Shown here: positions 44,001-58,442 of the stretch, in pieces | Layout: the number at the start of each line of letters is the position of its first letter | Numbering within the stretch: the first letter of the stretch is position 1 | From: Nocardioides cremeus | Lineage (GTDB): Bacteria; Actinomycetota; Actinomycetes; Propionibacteriales; Nocardioidaceae | Assembly: GCF_030518195.1 (NCBI RefSeq) | Contig: NZ_JAULSC010000003.1 | Location: forward strand, 1-64,000 | Length of the DNA stretch: 64,000 nucleotides | Direction: 5' to 3' | Made by a program: the position numbers and the translations under genes | The notes under the pieces: generated by a model | The model's database searches: none | The model's input: the letters and a program-made list of their open reading frames with translations, nothing else | Told to the model about the DNA's origin: nothing

Positions 44001-45427
44001 TCGCGGTCTCGCGCACCACCGTCGAGGTCGTGCGCGGCACGCTGCGGGCCACGACGCTGCCGAGCGTCAAGGGACAGCCGTTCGTGGGCAAGCCGCTCAG
44101 CGCCGAGCCCGGCACCTGGAACGCCGCCAAGCCGACCTTCACCTACCAGTGGCTGGTGGACGGCCGGGCGGTGCCCGGCGCGACCGGCACGACGTACACC
44201 CCCAGCGGTGCCGACGAGGGCAAGACCGTCGCGGTGCGCGTCGGGGCCAGCGTCGCGAAGGGGATGGACCCGGGCACGGCCACCTCGGAGTCGACCGCCC
44301 TGGTCGCCCCCGACCCGACGACCGTGTCGAACCGGACCGCTCCGAAGGTGAGCGGCACGCCGCGCGTCGGCGAGACGCTCTCGAGCACCGAGGGCACCTG
44401 GACGAACGAGCCCACCTCGTTCTCCTACCAGTGGCTGGTCGGCGGCGTCGCGATCACCGGCGCCACCCGCCCCACCTACGAGCTGGAGCGCAGCACGGCC
44501 GGCAAGGTGGTCACGGTCCGGGTCACGGCCAGCAAGGCCGGGCTCACCTCCGGGACGGCGACGTCCGACCCGGTCGGTCCGATCGCCTCGGGTCCGATCA
44601 CCAACACCACGCTCCCGGTGGTCACCGGCACCGCTGCGCCGGGTGGGACCCTCAGCGCCAGCACCGGCACCTGGGACCCCGCGGACGGGCTGACCTACGA
44701 CTACCAGTGGCTCGCCGACGGCACCCCCGTCGCCGGCGCGACCTCGTCGTCGATCGTGGTCACCGAGAGCCTCGTCGGCAAGGCCGTCGCGGTCGTCGTG
44801 ACCGCCCGCCGGGGGGCCGACAGCGCGTCGGCGACCTCGCAGCCCCGCACCATCGCCGAGCAGCCGGTGCAGCCGGTCGAGGTCGTGGTGGCACCCACCG
44901 TCGAGGGACGCGCCGTGGTCGGCGAGGAGCTGGTCGTCGACACCGGCACCAGCGACCCGGCCGACGCGACCCGCGCCGTGCAGTGGCTGCGTGACGACGC
45001 CCCGCTCAGCGGTGCCATCGGGGAGCGCTACCGCGCCACCCGCGCCGACGCCGGCACGGTCCTCTCGGCCCGCGTCACCTACAGCCACGCCGACCGGGCG
45101 GACACCGTGCGCACCGTCTCGGCCGGCCGCGTGGCCGACCCGGCCGGCACGCCGGAGAAGCCCGAGCTGCAGGTGGTCGAGCGGACCAAGGGCTCGAAGC
45201 TCGTGGTCAAGGTGAAGGTGTTCGCCGAGGCCGTCTCGCCGGTGCCCGGTCGAGTGGTGCTCAAGGAGAACGGCCGCACCCTGGGCGCCAAGAAGCTGAC
45301 CGGTGGGACCCGCAAGATCGTGGTCCGCGGCCTGAGCCGTGGCAAGCACGTCGTGCGGGTGAAGTTCCTCAGCGCCAGCGAGGACGTCCTCGACGCCAAG
45401 AGGACGATCAGGGTCCGCATCCGCTGA
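41054..45427 (+). CDS. Large secreted protein with carboxypeptidase-regulatory-like and Ig-like repeats
   Basis: 1457 residues. A Sec signal peptide spans 1-36 (LLLLTVLALVVGTFSVAAHA). About six or seven transthyretin/carboxypeptidase-regulatory-like beta domains follow (~38-780), each with a GxVxxxxGxPxxGVxV opening and a DGxYxxxxxPGxYxxxF strand pair. Then come six Ig-like repeats (~790-1375) with a YQWLxxGxxVxGAT core, and a C-terminal beta domain ending RTIRVRIR. No LPxTG, lipobox or C-terminal helix is present, so it is secreted or loosely wall-bound. AGGAGAGG precedes the ATG. The role is probably adhesion or matrix, by architecture only. The 192-bp upstream gap holds a GGGGT-N8-ACCCC hairpin and no other gene. 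Confidence 0.88.
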   Translation: MPSSSSRHARRALSLPLLLLTVLALVVGTFSVAAHAATVTVSGKVTGQDGAPLQGVTVRLGDRDGGSFKELVAVDATTDANGAWTTTLDDATRSTYLVRYTAPGYDPAYLRTGGNATTDLAQATYVTVTGGRTDVDEQLQAGSAELSGVVTRKGSLEDDPVAGATVTLSRTGTTAQQRSTDSDGAYRFDDLLPGTYRLTFERAGYRTHYYVSSTASTADPAAAGSVTLADQQTVAAAHGFLTQMTRSQMGGTVMTKDGTPIKDATIRVFTRRFADGGTGSVQYTQVDKDGNATTAASDTTEGDGRWLVDQVFGDYVVEVTAPAFGTYYFDNGSLSTDKSRTALVAIEEGTARRLDARLDSRSTTTITGIVKEAGGNDPVKGVVISVETGTTDASGQPVWTEVQATRATTGADGFYSAQVPPGSGYVVGFHAPGFETQYFDAKPTQAAADEVETTFKTPKAGVNASLNRVAQVIGTVRDNAGNALQDVRVTPVVYDAAADQWVSRAAYATPATTDKTGRYAITVKDAGLDQPFRLRFEKAGRETRWFPAATVADEGQNISVAEHQVLHGRDVTLPTLAVLAGSLTERDGSAYDDGGAVSLWRKVSFTEKGEQGGAAHTVWREVATRSLTGSGGFSFSVASGSYRLLADLADGNRGFLPGLVGLDQAPDVTLTAEQSRTLQQYSLPGVSAIRGTVTTTTGAPARDESVHARYRFVENIVDGAPVLAGWKSVQPAASTQSDGSYELRVRARTYRVGVPGKGFYTTDELPAQEIGDASDVVVGAAASTGIDVRLSDGRPVNLAAPWIAGQAVEGGTLTAKPGTWSAADVTYAYQWFQSDSAAGPWTKASGTSDGATYKIPTATPIVGTFEAKHYLVHLTARRATGDVSEAASSKPTGKAQASSMFGSPDPSTENRQDPLVTGRAVVGETLTGTTGEWSKGGTFELQWLADGQAVAGATSSTLLLDAAQLGKKISLKVTETTNDPDRVAVSRTTVEVVRGTLRATTLPSVKGQPFVGKPLSAEPGTWNAAKPTFTYQWLVDGRAVPGATGTTYTPSGADEGKTVAVRVGASVAKGMDPGTATSESTALVAPDPTTVSNRTAPKVSGTPRVGETLSSTEGTWTNEPTSFSYQWLVGGVAITGATRPTYELERSTAGKVVTVRVTASKAGLTSGTATSDPVGPIASGPITNTTLPVVTGTAAPGGTLSASTGTWDPADGLTYDYQWLADGTPVAGATSSSIVVTESLVGKAVAVVVTARRGADSASATSQPRTIAEQPVQPVEVVVAPTVEGRAVVGEELVVDTGTSDPADATRAVQWLRDDAPLSGAIGERYRATRADAGTVLSARVTYSHADRADTVRTVSAGRVADPAGTPEKPELQVVERTKGSKLVVKVKVFAEAVSPVPGRVVLKENGRTLGAKKLTGGTRKIVVRGLSRGKHVVRVKFLSASEDVLDAKRTIRVRIR

Positions 45428-45447
45428 CCGCCCACCAGCGCCAGCAC

Positions 45448-45487
45448 CACGACCGCCCCCGCGCCGCCCGGCGCGGGGGCGGTCGTG
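45448..45487 (+). terminator. Terminator between surface protein gene and hisI
   Basis: Perfect 19-bp stem, arms CACGACCGCCCCCGCGCCG and CGGCGCGGGGGCGGTCGTG, with a 2-nt centre. It ends 21 bp before the hisI start. Confidence 0.85.
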
Positions 45488-45508
45488 CTCGCGGGGGATG
45501 ATGGGGCC

Positions 45509-45871
45509 ATGACCGACCAGCTCGCCCCTGACGTGGCCGCACGCCTCAAGCGCACCAGCGACGGCCTGGTCCCGGCCGTGGCCCAGCAGCACGACACCGG
45601 CGAGGTGCTGATGCTGGGCTGGATGGACGACACCGCTCTGGCCCGCACCCTCTCGACCGGCCGGGCGACCTACTGGTCGCGCAGCCGGGGGGAGTACTGG
45701 GTCAAGGGCGACACCTCGGGGCACGTGCAGCACGTCGTCGAGGTCCGCCTCGACTGCGACGGCGACACGATCCTCGTCAAGGTCGACCAGGTCGGCGCCG
45801 CCTGCCACACCGGCGAGCACACCTGCTTCGACGCCGACCTGCTCCCGCTGGGCGCCCCCGAGCGTGGCTGA
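45509..45871 (+). CDS. hisI: Phosphoribosyl-AMP cyclohydrolase
   Basis: 120 residues. It opens the purine ring of phosphoribosyl-AMP in histidine synthesis. Motifs: [30 protein letters not shown], the metal site DCDGDTILV, and the Zn Cys ligands in [12 protein letters not shown]. This is the stand-alone HisI form without the HisE domain. The ATG at 45509 gives the [14 protein letters not shown] terminus. It overlaps the next gene by 8 nt, an arrangement linking histidine and tryptophan genes that is typical of actinobacteria. Confidence 0.95.
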   Translation: MTDQLAPDVAARLKRTSDGLVPAVAQQHDTGEVLMLGWMDDTALARTLSTGRATYWSRSRGEYWVKGDTSGHVQHVVEVRLDCDGDTILVKVDQVGAACHTGEHTCFDADLLPLGAPERG

Positions 45872-46508
45872 GCCCCACCGCGCGCGGCGCACCTTCGCCC
45901 CGGTCGTGCTGCTGGGTCTCGCCGCTGGAGCCCTGACGGCCGTCGCGGGCACCAGGCCGGGCGTCGACGTCGAGGGTGACCCCGGGTCCGGCGTCACCGC
46001 CTCGGTCGGGCTCGGCGGCCCCGAGGCGGCCTACGACCTGCCCCTGGTCACCTCGCTCGCGCTGGTGGCCCTGGCCGCCTGGGGCGTGGTGCTGGTGACC
46101 CGCGGCCGGGTGCGCCGCGCCGTCGTCGCGGTGGCTCTCCTCGGGTCGGTGGCCGCCCTCGTGGCGACGCTCGCCGCGTGGGGAAGCCTGCCCGACGAGC
46201 TGCGCACCGCGCTCGAGCAGGTCGGCGCCGGCGACACCGGGGTCTCGCGCACCGGCTGGTACGCCGCGGCGGTGGTCGGCTCGCTGCTGCTGGTGCTCGC
46301 CTCGGGCGCGGCACTGCGGCTGGTGCCGCACTGGCCCGAGATGGGCACCCGGTACGACGCCCCGACCGGCTCGGCGGCCGAGGCGCGGTCCGCCGCGCCC
46401 ACCCGCCCCGCGGAGGAGCTCTCCGGCCTCGACCTGTGGCGCGCCATCGACGAGGGTCGCGACCCGACCGACGACGACACGTCGGGGCCAGACCGGGGTG
46501 CGGGCTGA
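45864..46508 (+). CDS. Trp biosynthesis-associated membrane protein
   Basis: 214 residues, Trp_oprn_chp (TIGR02234) family, found in actinobacterial trp loci. Four hydrophobic helices: [57 protein letters not shown] and [21 protein letters not shown]. The cytoplasmic C-terminal tail is acidic and ends with the conserved [14 protein letters not shown]. The function is unknown. The GTG at 45864 overlaps hisI. trpE, which usually lies near this gene, is absent here. Confidence 0.9.
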   Translation: MAEPHRARRTFAPVVLLGLAAGALTAVAGTRPGVDVEGDPGSGVTASVGLGGPEAAYDLPLVTSLALVALAAWGVVLVTRGRVRRAVVAVALLGSVAALVATLAAWGSLPDELRTALEQVGAGDTGVSRTGWYAAAVVGSLLLVLASGAALRLVPHWPEMGTRYDAPTGSAAEARSAAPTRPAEELSGLDLWRAIDEGRDPTDDDTSGPDRGAG

Positions 46509-46522
46509 GCGGGGCCCGCCAC

Positions 46523-46528
46523 TACACT
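46523..46528 (+). promoter_or_regulatory. -10 element for HGxxPAAW gene
   Basis: TACACT, placing the transcript start near 46535; the leader contains GAGGAG before the ATG at 46567. Confidence 0.4.
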
Positions 46529-46566
46529 CGGCCGCACCGATCGACGTACACCCGAGGAGCAGCAAC

Positions 46567-46770
46567 ATGTCGAACAACCACGGCAACACCCCCGCAGCCT
46601 GGACCGCGGTGGTCGTGGGACTCCTCGGTTTCACCGTGGGCAGCGTGGGCCTGCTGTTCAGCCCCGTGAGCTTCATGGTCTTCTGGGTCGGCGTGGCGAT
46701 CACCGTCGCCGCCGGCATCGTCTTCCTCGTGATGGCCAAGATGGGCCTGCACGAGGAGTCCGGGCACTGA
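46567..46770 (+). CDS. HGxxPAAW family small membrane protein
   Basis: 67 residues. The defining motif is NHGNTPAAW at residues 4-12, followed by two transmembrane helices (VVVGLLGFTVGSVGLLF and FWVGVAITVAAGIVFLVMA). It is conserved in actinobacterial trp loci with unknown function. GAGGAG lies upstream of the ATG. Confidence 0.9.
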   Translation: MSNNHGNTPAAWTAVVVGLLGFTVGSVGLLFSPVSFMVFWVGVAITVAAGIVFLVMAKMGLHEESGH

Positions 46771-46783
46771 GCCACTTCCCGCG

Positions 46784-47224
46784 ATGAGCGTCCTGGCCCC
46801 CACCGCTCCGCCGCCGACGCGGCGCGAGCGGGTGCGGGCCCCGGCGCTGACGATCGGGGCCCTGGCCCTGACGACGCTGGCGCTGCGGCTGCGCGACCCC
46901 CACGTCGGCGGCAGCTGGGGCATCTGCCCCTCCGCGGCCCTGGGCTTCTGGTGCCCCGGCTGCGGTGGCCTGCGGGCGGTCAACGACCTCACCCACGGCG
47001 ACGTCGCCTCCGCCGCGTCCAGCAACCTGCTGCTCGTGGTGGCCATGCCTGTGGTCGTGGCGCTGCTCGCGCTGTGGGCCGTGTCGCGGTGGCGGAGCCG
47101 AGCGATGCCGCGGCTGCAGGCCCGCGCGGCCTCGGTGGTGCTCGTGGCGGGGCTGGGCGTGGTGGGCGCGTTCACGCTCCTGCGCAACCTGCCGCTGCCG
47201 GCGGGCGCCTGGCTGGCGCCCTGA
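46784..47224 (+). CDS. DUF2752 membrane protein
   Basis: 146 residues. DUF2752 hallmark: GICPSAALGFWCPGCGGLRAVNDL with HGD following, three conserved Cys. Two or three membrane helices (LTIGALALTTLALRL; LLLVVAMPVVVALLALWAV; VVLVAGLGVVGAFTLL). It lies 13 bp after the HGxxPAAW gene, so it is likely cotranscribed. The function is unknown. Confidence 0.88.
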   Translation: MSVLAPTAPPPTRRERVRAPALTIGALALTTLALRLRDPHVGGSWGICPSAALGFWCPGCGGLRAVNDLTHGDVASAASSNLLLVVAMPVVVALLALWAVSRWRSRAMPRLQARAASVVLVAGLGVVGAFTLLRNLPLPAGAWLAP

Positions 47225-47231
47225 GGCCGGG

Positions 47232-47552
47232 TCAGCTGGTCGAGAAGTCGAAGTCGACGCCGCCGGAGGCGAAGACGATGATCTGGATCACGAAGAAGAC
47301 CAGCGCCACGATGCCGAGGATGAAGCCGGCCTTGGCCAGGCCGGCGCCCTGCTGGCCGGTGGTGGCGATCTCGGCCTGCGCCTGACGGCCCAGCACGATC
47401 GCCAGGATGCCCAGCGGGCCGCAGCAGAGCAGCGAGACGATGCCGCTGACCAGCGACCAGGTCGCCTTCTTCGAGGTGCCGGTGGGCTGGTCACCGCCGT
47501 AGGAGGGCTGTCCGTACTGCGGCGGCGGGGGAGGCGGCTCGTTGTAGCTCAT
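47232..47552 (-). CDS. DUF4190 membrane protein
   Basis: 106 residues. A Pro/Tyr/Gly-rich cytoplasmic head (NEPPPPPPQYGQPSYGG), then two helices (WSLVSGIVSLLCCGPLGILAIV and AKAGFILGIVALVFFVIQII), the DUF4190 layout. It is transcribed against the trp genes and ends 7 bp from the DUF2752 stop. AAGGAG precedes the ATG at 47552. Function unknown; homologues often accompany signalling or division genes. Confidence 0.87.
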   Translation of the reverse strand: MSYNEPPPPPPQYGQPSYGGDQPTGTSKKATWSLVSGIVSLLCCGPLGILAIVLGRQAQAEIATTGQQGAGLAKAGFILGIVALVFFVIQIIVFASGGVDFDFSTS

Positions 47553-47689
47553 GGTGCTCCTTCGTCGTGCGGCCAGGGTCCTGGGAACATATCGCCGTCG
47601 GCGGCCCCGGCGCAGGCGGACGCGCCAGGCGGGCGCAGCCACCGTCGTGACAGACTCGGGGGGTCCCCACCACCGTTCCAGGAGTCCCC

Positions 47690-48468
47690 GTGTCCGTCCT
47701 CGACGACATCGTCGCCGGCGTCCGGGTCGACCTCGCCGAGCGCCAGGCCACCACGTCGCTGAGCGACCTGCGTGCCGCGCTCGCCGACGTCGACGCGCCG
47801 CGCGACCCGATGCCGCACCTGCGCGCCCCCGGCTCGAGCGTCATCGCCGAGGTCAAGCGCAGGAGCCCCAGCAAGGGCGCGCTCGCCGACATCCCCGACC
47901 CCACGGTCCTGGCCCGCGAGTACGCCGCTGGGGGAGCGGCGGCGATCAGCGTGCTGACCGAGCAGCGCCGCTTCGGCGGCTCGCTGGCCGACCTGCGCGC
48001 GGTGCGCGCCGCCGTCGAGACCCCGCTGCTGCGCAAGGACTTCATCGTCACCGACTACCAGCTGTGGGAGGCCCGGGCCGCCGGCGCCGACCTGGCGCTG
48101 CTGATCGTCGCCGCGCTCGACGACGACGAGCTGCGCCGCCTGCACGACCTGGCCGGCGAGCTGGGCCTGACCGCGCTGGTCGAGGTGCACGACGAGGCCG
48201 AGACCGAGCGCGCGGTGGCCCTCGGGGCGCCGCTGGTCGGCGTCAACGCCCGCAACCTCAAGACGCTCGAGATCGACCCCGCCACCTTCGCCCGGCTGGC
48301 CCCGCAGATCCCCGACGACGTGGTCAAGGTCGCCGAGTCCGGGGTCTTCGGCCCCGACGACGTCCGTCGCCACGTCGGTGAGGGCGCCCGCGCGGTGCTC
48401 GTCGGCGAGGCGCTCGTCAAGGACGGCGACCCCCGCGCCGCCGTCGCCGCCATGACAGGAGTCCAGGC

Positions 48469-48472
<4 letters not shown>
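47690..48472 (+). CDS. trpC: Indole-3-glycerol phosphate synthase
   Basis: 260 residues, (beta/alpha)8 barrel. Signature [13 protein letters not shown] with the catalytic Lys, [23 protein letters not shown] and VAESGVF phosphate loop. It converts CdRP to indole-3-glycerol phosphate, the substrate for TrpA encoded downstream. The GTG at 47690 has GGAG upstream. It overlaps trpB by 4 nt. Confidence 0.96.
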
Positions 48473-49760
<1,288 letters not shown>

Positions 49761-49764
<4 letters not shown>

Positions 49765-50600
49765 GCGCGCCCACCAGCAGCACCGACCGCACCGTCGCCT
49801 TCGCCTTCGCCACCGCGCGGGCCGAGGGCCGCGCGGCGCTGGTCGGCTACCTGCCCGCCGGCTTCCCCGACGTCCAGGGCGGCATCGACGCGATGCTGGT
49901 CATGGTCGAGGCGGGCTGCGACGTGATCGAGGTCGGGCTGCCCTACTCCGACCCGGTGATGGACGGCCCCACGATCCAGGCCGCCGCCCAGCAGGCTCTC
50001 GAGCGCGGCGCCCGCACCGACGACGTGCTGCGCACGGTCGAGGCCGTGGCCGCCACCGGCACGCCCACCGTGGTGATGACCTACTGGAACCCGGTGGAGC
50101 GCTACGGCGTCGAGCGGTTCGCCGCCGGGCTGGCGGCCGCCGGGGGAGCGGGCCTCATCACGCCCGACCTGACCCCCGACTTCGCCCCCGAGTGGATCGC
50201 CGCCGCCGACCGGCACGGCCTCGACAAGATCTTCCTGGTGGCGCCGTCCTCGACGCCCGAGCGGGTCGCGATGACCGTGCGCGCCAGCCGCGGCTTCGTC
50301 TACGCCACCGCCGTGATGGGCGTGACCGGCGCCCGCACGACCACCAGCGACCTAGCCGGCCCCCTCGTGAGCCGCACCAAGCAGGCCGTGGCCGAGGCCG
50401 GCCTCGACCTGCCGGTCGGCGTGGGGCTCGGCGTCGGCAACGGCGACCAGGCCGCCGAGGTCGCGTCGTACGCCGACGCGGTCATCGTCGGCTCGGCCTT
50501 CGTGCGCACCCTGCTCGACCACCCCGACGACCGCGCGGCCGGCCTCGAGGCCCTGCGCGCGCTGACCCACGACCTCGCGGAGGGCGTCCGACGTGCCTGA
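49761..50600 (+). CDS. trpA: Tryptophan synthase alpha chain
   Basis: 279 residues, TIM barrel. The catalytic Glu is in [20 protein letters not shown] (E, with the catalytic Asp in the related PDLTPD region). The phosphate site is near [12 protein letters not shown]. It cleaves indole-3-glycerol phosphate and channels indole to TrpB. It overlaps the following SCO1-like gene by 8 nt. Confidence 0.96.
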
Positions 50601-51222
50601 GACCACTCGATCGACCCGCCGGCTGCTCGCGCCGGTGCTCGCGGCGGCCGCCCTGCTGCTCAGCGCCTGCGGGGGCGGCAGCGAGGCCTCGACGGCACAG
50701 CTGAGCGCCCAGGTGGTCGACCCGCCCTTCGACGTCTCCTCGACGCCGCTGACCGACACCGAGGGCGAGCCGTTCTCGCTGACCGACGACACCGACGCGC
50801 GCCTGACGCTGGTGTTCTTCGGCTACACCCGCTGCCCCGACATCTGCCCGGCGGTGCTCACCAACCTGGCCAGCGCGATGACCCGGCTCGACGAGGCCGA
50901 CCGCGAGCAGGTCGAGGTGGTCTTCGTGACCAGCGACCCGGCCCGCGACGACGCCGAGACGGTGCGCTCCTACCTCGACCGGATCGACCCCGACTTCATC
51001 GGGCTCACCGGCGACATCGACGACATCGAGGAGGTCGGTGAGTCGATCGCCATCGGCGTCACCGACGGCACCCGCCTGCCCAGCGGCGGCTACGACCCCA
51101 ACACCCACAGCACCCAGGTGGTGGCCATCGACGGCGGCGACGACGCCCCGCTCTACTGGGGCCAGGAGACTTCGTCGGCGCAGTTCGCCGCCGACATCCA
51201 CGCCCTGCTCGAGAGGGGCTGA
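50593..51222 (+). CDS. SCO1/SenC-type copper chaperone lipoprotein
   Basis: 209 residues. The lipobox LLSAC is near residue 25, then a thioredoxin-like SCO domain with FFGYTRCPDICP (CxxxC copper ligands) and a conserved His in NTHSTQVVAID. SCO proteins deliver copper to the CuA site of cytochrome c oxidase, outside the membrane. It is co-translated with trpA by overlap and precedes lgt, which acylates lipoproteins such as this one. Confidence 0.93.
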   Translation: MPETTRSTRRLLAPVLAAAALLLSACGGGSEASTAQLSAQVVDPPFDVSSTPLTDTEGEPFSLTDDTDARLTLVFFGYTRCPDICPAVLTNLASAMTRLDEADREQVEVVFVTSDPARDDAETVRSYLDRIDPDFIGLTGDIDDIEEVGESIAIGVTDGTRLPSGGYDPNTHSTQVVAIDGGDDAPLYWGQETSSAQFAADIHALLERG

Positions 51223-51224
51223 GC

Positions 51225-52112
51225 ATGGCGCTCGACCTGCTCGCCGTGCTGCCGCTGTCGATCCCGAGCCCCTCCGAGGGCACCTGGTACGTCGGCCCGC
51301 TGCCGCTGCGCGGCTACGCGCTGAGCATCATCGCGGGCATCGTGGCCGCCATCTGGATCGGCGAGCGCCGCTGGGTGGCCCGCGGCGGGCGCGCTGGCGA
51401 CATCCAGGACCTCGCGATCTGGGCGGTGCCCTTCGGCCTGGTCGGTGCGCGCGCCTACCACGTGGCCACCGACGCGAGCCGCTACTTCGGCGAGGACGGC
51501 AACCCCTGGCAGGCGCTGTACGTCTGGAAGGGCGGCCTGGGCATCTGGGGCGGCATCGCCCTGGGCGCCGTCGGCGTCGTCATCGGCGCGCGGCTCAAGG
51601 GCATCCGGCTGCTGCCGGTGCTCGACGCGATGGCCCCCGGCGTGCTCGTGGCCCAGGCGCTGGGCCGCTGGGGCAACTGGTTCAACCAGGAGCTCTACGG
51701 CCGGCCCACCGACCTGCCCTGGGGCCTGGAGATCGACCCGGCCAACTGGCCGCCGGGGCGCAGCTTCGAGCCGGGCACCACCTTCCACCCCACCTTCCTC
51801 TACGAGTCGCTGTGGGGCCTGGCGGCCTTCGCGGTGCTCGTGTGGGCCGACCGGCGCTTCCGGCTGGGCCACGGGCAGGTGCTGGCGGCCTACGTCGCGC
51901 TCTACACGCTGGGACGCGGCTGGATCGAGACGCTGCGCATCGACGACGTCGAGCTCTCCGACGTGGGCGGGCTGCGCTTCAACGTCTGGACCTCGATCGT
52001 GCTGTTCGTCGCGGCGGTGGCGTTCCTGGCCTGGTCGCGCCGGCGCCACCCCGAGCGGGAGGAGCGGGTCTACGAGCCGGGCCGCGAGCCCGCCGAGGAC
52101 GCCACGGCCTGA
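51225..52112 (+). CDS. lgt: Prolipoprotein diacylglyceryl transferase
   Basis: 295 residues, about seven transmembrane helices. Lgt signature GRWGNWFNQELYGRPT, with HPTFLYESLW later. It transfers diacylglycerol from phosphatidylglycerol to the lipobox Cys of prolipoproteins. The ATG is 2 bp after the SCO1 stop, with GAGGGG overlapping that stop. The usual actinobacterial position is between trpA and gltB, as here. Confidence 0.96.
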   Translation: MALDLLAVLPLSIPSPSEGTWYVGPLPLRGYALSIIAGIVAAIWIGERRWVARGGRAGDIQDLAIWAVPFGLVGARAYHVATDASRYFGEDGNPWQALYVWKGGLGIWGGIALGAVGVVIGARLKGIRLLPVLDAMAPGVLVAQALGRWGNWFNQELYGRPTDLPWGLEIDPANWPPGRSFEPGTTFHPTFLYESLWGLAAFAVLVWADRRFRLGHGQVLAAYVALYTLGRGWIETLRIDDVELSDVGGLRFNVWTSIVLFVAAVAFLAWSRRRHPEREERVYEPGREPAEDATA

Positions 52113-52188
52113 GGCGGCGGCGTCCCACCAGGCGTCTCACCAGGCGGCGGCCAGGACCGTGTGGACCGGCGGCCCAGGTCACCGGTGC

Positions 52189-52194
52189 TAGCCT
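52189..52194 (+). promoter_or_regulatory. -10 element for gltBD
   Basis: TAGCCT, giving a transcript start near 52201 and a leader of about 119 nt before the gltB GTG. I see no riboswitch or clear hairpin in that leader. Confidence 0.4.
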
Positions 52195-52319
52195 GATCCT
52201 TCGCGTGGGCCAATGTCGTCCCCTGCGCTCGACTCAAGATCCGCTCCACCGCAGTCGCCGGTCCCGGACCAGCTCGACCAGGGTCCGTTCCCCGGCGGCG
52301 ACGACGACGGGAGACCCCG

Positions 52320-56883
<4,564 letters not shown>

Positions 56884-56891
<8 letters not shown>

Positions 56892-58350
56892 CCCCAAGGG
56901 CTTTCTGAAGGAGGGTCGCAAGGTCGCGACCCGTCGTCCGGTCGAGGAGCGGGTGGGGGACTGGAACGAGGTCTACCCCGACGGCGTCGGCCGTGCCCTG
57001 CTGCCGATCATCACCCCGCAGGCCGGGCGCTGCATGGACTGCGGCATCCCGTTCTGCCACCAGGGCTGCCCGCTGGGCAACATCATCCCCGAGTGGAACG
57101 ACCTGGTCTGGCGCGACGACTGGGAGGGGGCGATCGAGCGGCTGCACGCCACGAACAACTTCCCCGAGTTCACCGGTCGGCTCTGCCCGGCGCCCTGCGA
57201 GACCGCCTGCGTGCTGGGCATCAACCAGGACCCGGTGACGATCAAGAACGTCGAGGTCTCGATCATCGACAAGGCGTGGGAGTCCGGCACCGTGCGGCCC
57301 CAGCCGCCGGAGTGGCTCTCGGGCCGCACCGTGGCCGTGATCGGCTCGGGCCCCGCCGGCCTGGCCGCCGCCCAGCAGCTCACCCGGGCCGGGCACACCG
57401 TGGCCGTCTACGAGCGCGCCGACAAGATCGGCGGGCTGCTGCGCTACGGCATCCCCGAGTTCAAGATGGAGAAGAAGCACCTCGACCGGCGCCTCGACCA
57501 GATGCGCCGCGAGGGCACGGTCTTCCGCGCCGGCGTCGACGTCGGGGGCGACCTGACCGGGCAGCGTCTGGCCGACCGGTACGACGCCGTCGTGCTGGCC
57601 ACCGGCTCGACCGTGGCCCGCGACCTCGGTGTCGAGGGCCGTGAGCTCGACGGCATCCACCAGGCCATGGACTTCCTGCCGCAGGCCAACCGCGTCGCGG
57701 TCGGCGAGAGCGTGGAGGGCCAGGTCACCGCCGAGGGCAAGCACGTGGTGATCATCGGCGGCGGCGACACCGGTGCCGACTGCCTGGGCACCTCGACGCG
57801 CCAGCAGGCGGCCTCGATCACCCAGCTCGAGATCATGCCGGAGCCGCCGGGCACCCGCCCGGAGGGCCAGCCGTGGCCGACCTACCCGATGACGTTCCGG
57901 GTCTCCTCGGCCCACGAGGAGGCGGGGGAGCGGGTCTACGCCGTCTCCACGAAGCGCTTCATCGGCGACGACGACGGGCACGTGCGCGCGCTCGAGCTCG
58001 TCGACGTCGTCCTCGAGGACGGTCGCCCGACCGAGGTCGAGGGCAGCAGCCGCGAGATCCCGGCCGACCTGGTGCTCTTCGCGATGGGCTTCACCGGTCC
58101 CGAGCGCGAGGGCCTGGTCGAGCAGCTCGACCTCGAGCTCGACGAGCGGGGCAACGTGCGGCGCGACGCGTCGTACGCCGCCTCGCGCCCGGGTGTCTTC
58201 GTGGCCGGTGACTGCGGTCGCGGCCAGTCGCTCATCGTGTGGGCGATCGCCGAGGGCCGCGCGGCGGCGTCGTACGTCGACGCCTACCTGACCGGCGAGA
58301 CCGCGCTGCCCGCGCCGGTCAAGCCGACCGACCGCCCGCTGACGGTCTGA
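56884..58350 (+). CDS. gltD: Glutamate synthase small subunit
   Basis: 488 residues. The N-terminal Fe-S region has [19 protein letters not shown] and [11 protein letters not shown]. The FAD loop is [15 protein letters not shown], the NADPH loop [14 protein letters not shown], and the closing FAD motif [20 protein letters not shown]. It passes electrons from NADPH to GltB. Overlap with gltB implies stoichiometric translation. Confidence 0.97.
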
Positions 58351-58352
58351 CG

Positions 58353-58393
58353 CGCGCCCGCCGGGCCGGGGGTCCCCGGTCCGGCGGGGCGCG
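58353..58393 (+). terminator. Terminator after gltD
   Basis: Long GC hairpin: CGCGCCCGCCGG-G-CCGGGG pairs with CCCCGG-T-CCGGCGGGGCGCG, with one bulge and one G-U pair, starting 3 bp after the stop. It is just upstream of the pyk promoter. Confidence 0.8.
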
Positions 58394-58409
58394 TGGCGGT
58401 GACCCCTGT

Positions 58410-58436
58410 TTGAACGTTCCAACGGACAGGTAGGGT
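58410..58436 (+). promoter_or_regulatory. Promoter of pyk, leaderless, with GAACGTTC palindrome at -35
   Basis: TTGAAC (58410-58415) and TAGGGT (58431-58436) with a 15-bp spacer. Six bases (GAGCGC) separate the hexamer from the GTG start, so the mRNA should begin at the start codon. The -35 overlaps the palindrome GAACGTTC (58412-58419), a possible operator. Confidence 0.6.
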
Positions 58437-58442
58437 GAGCGC

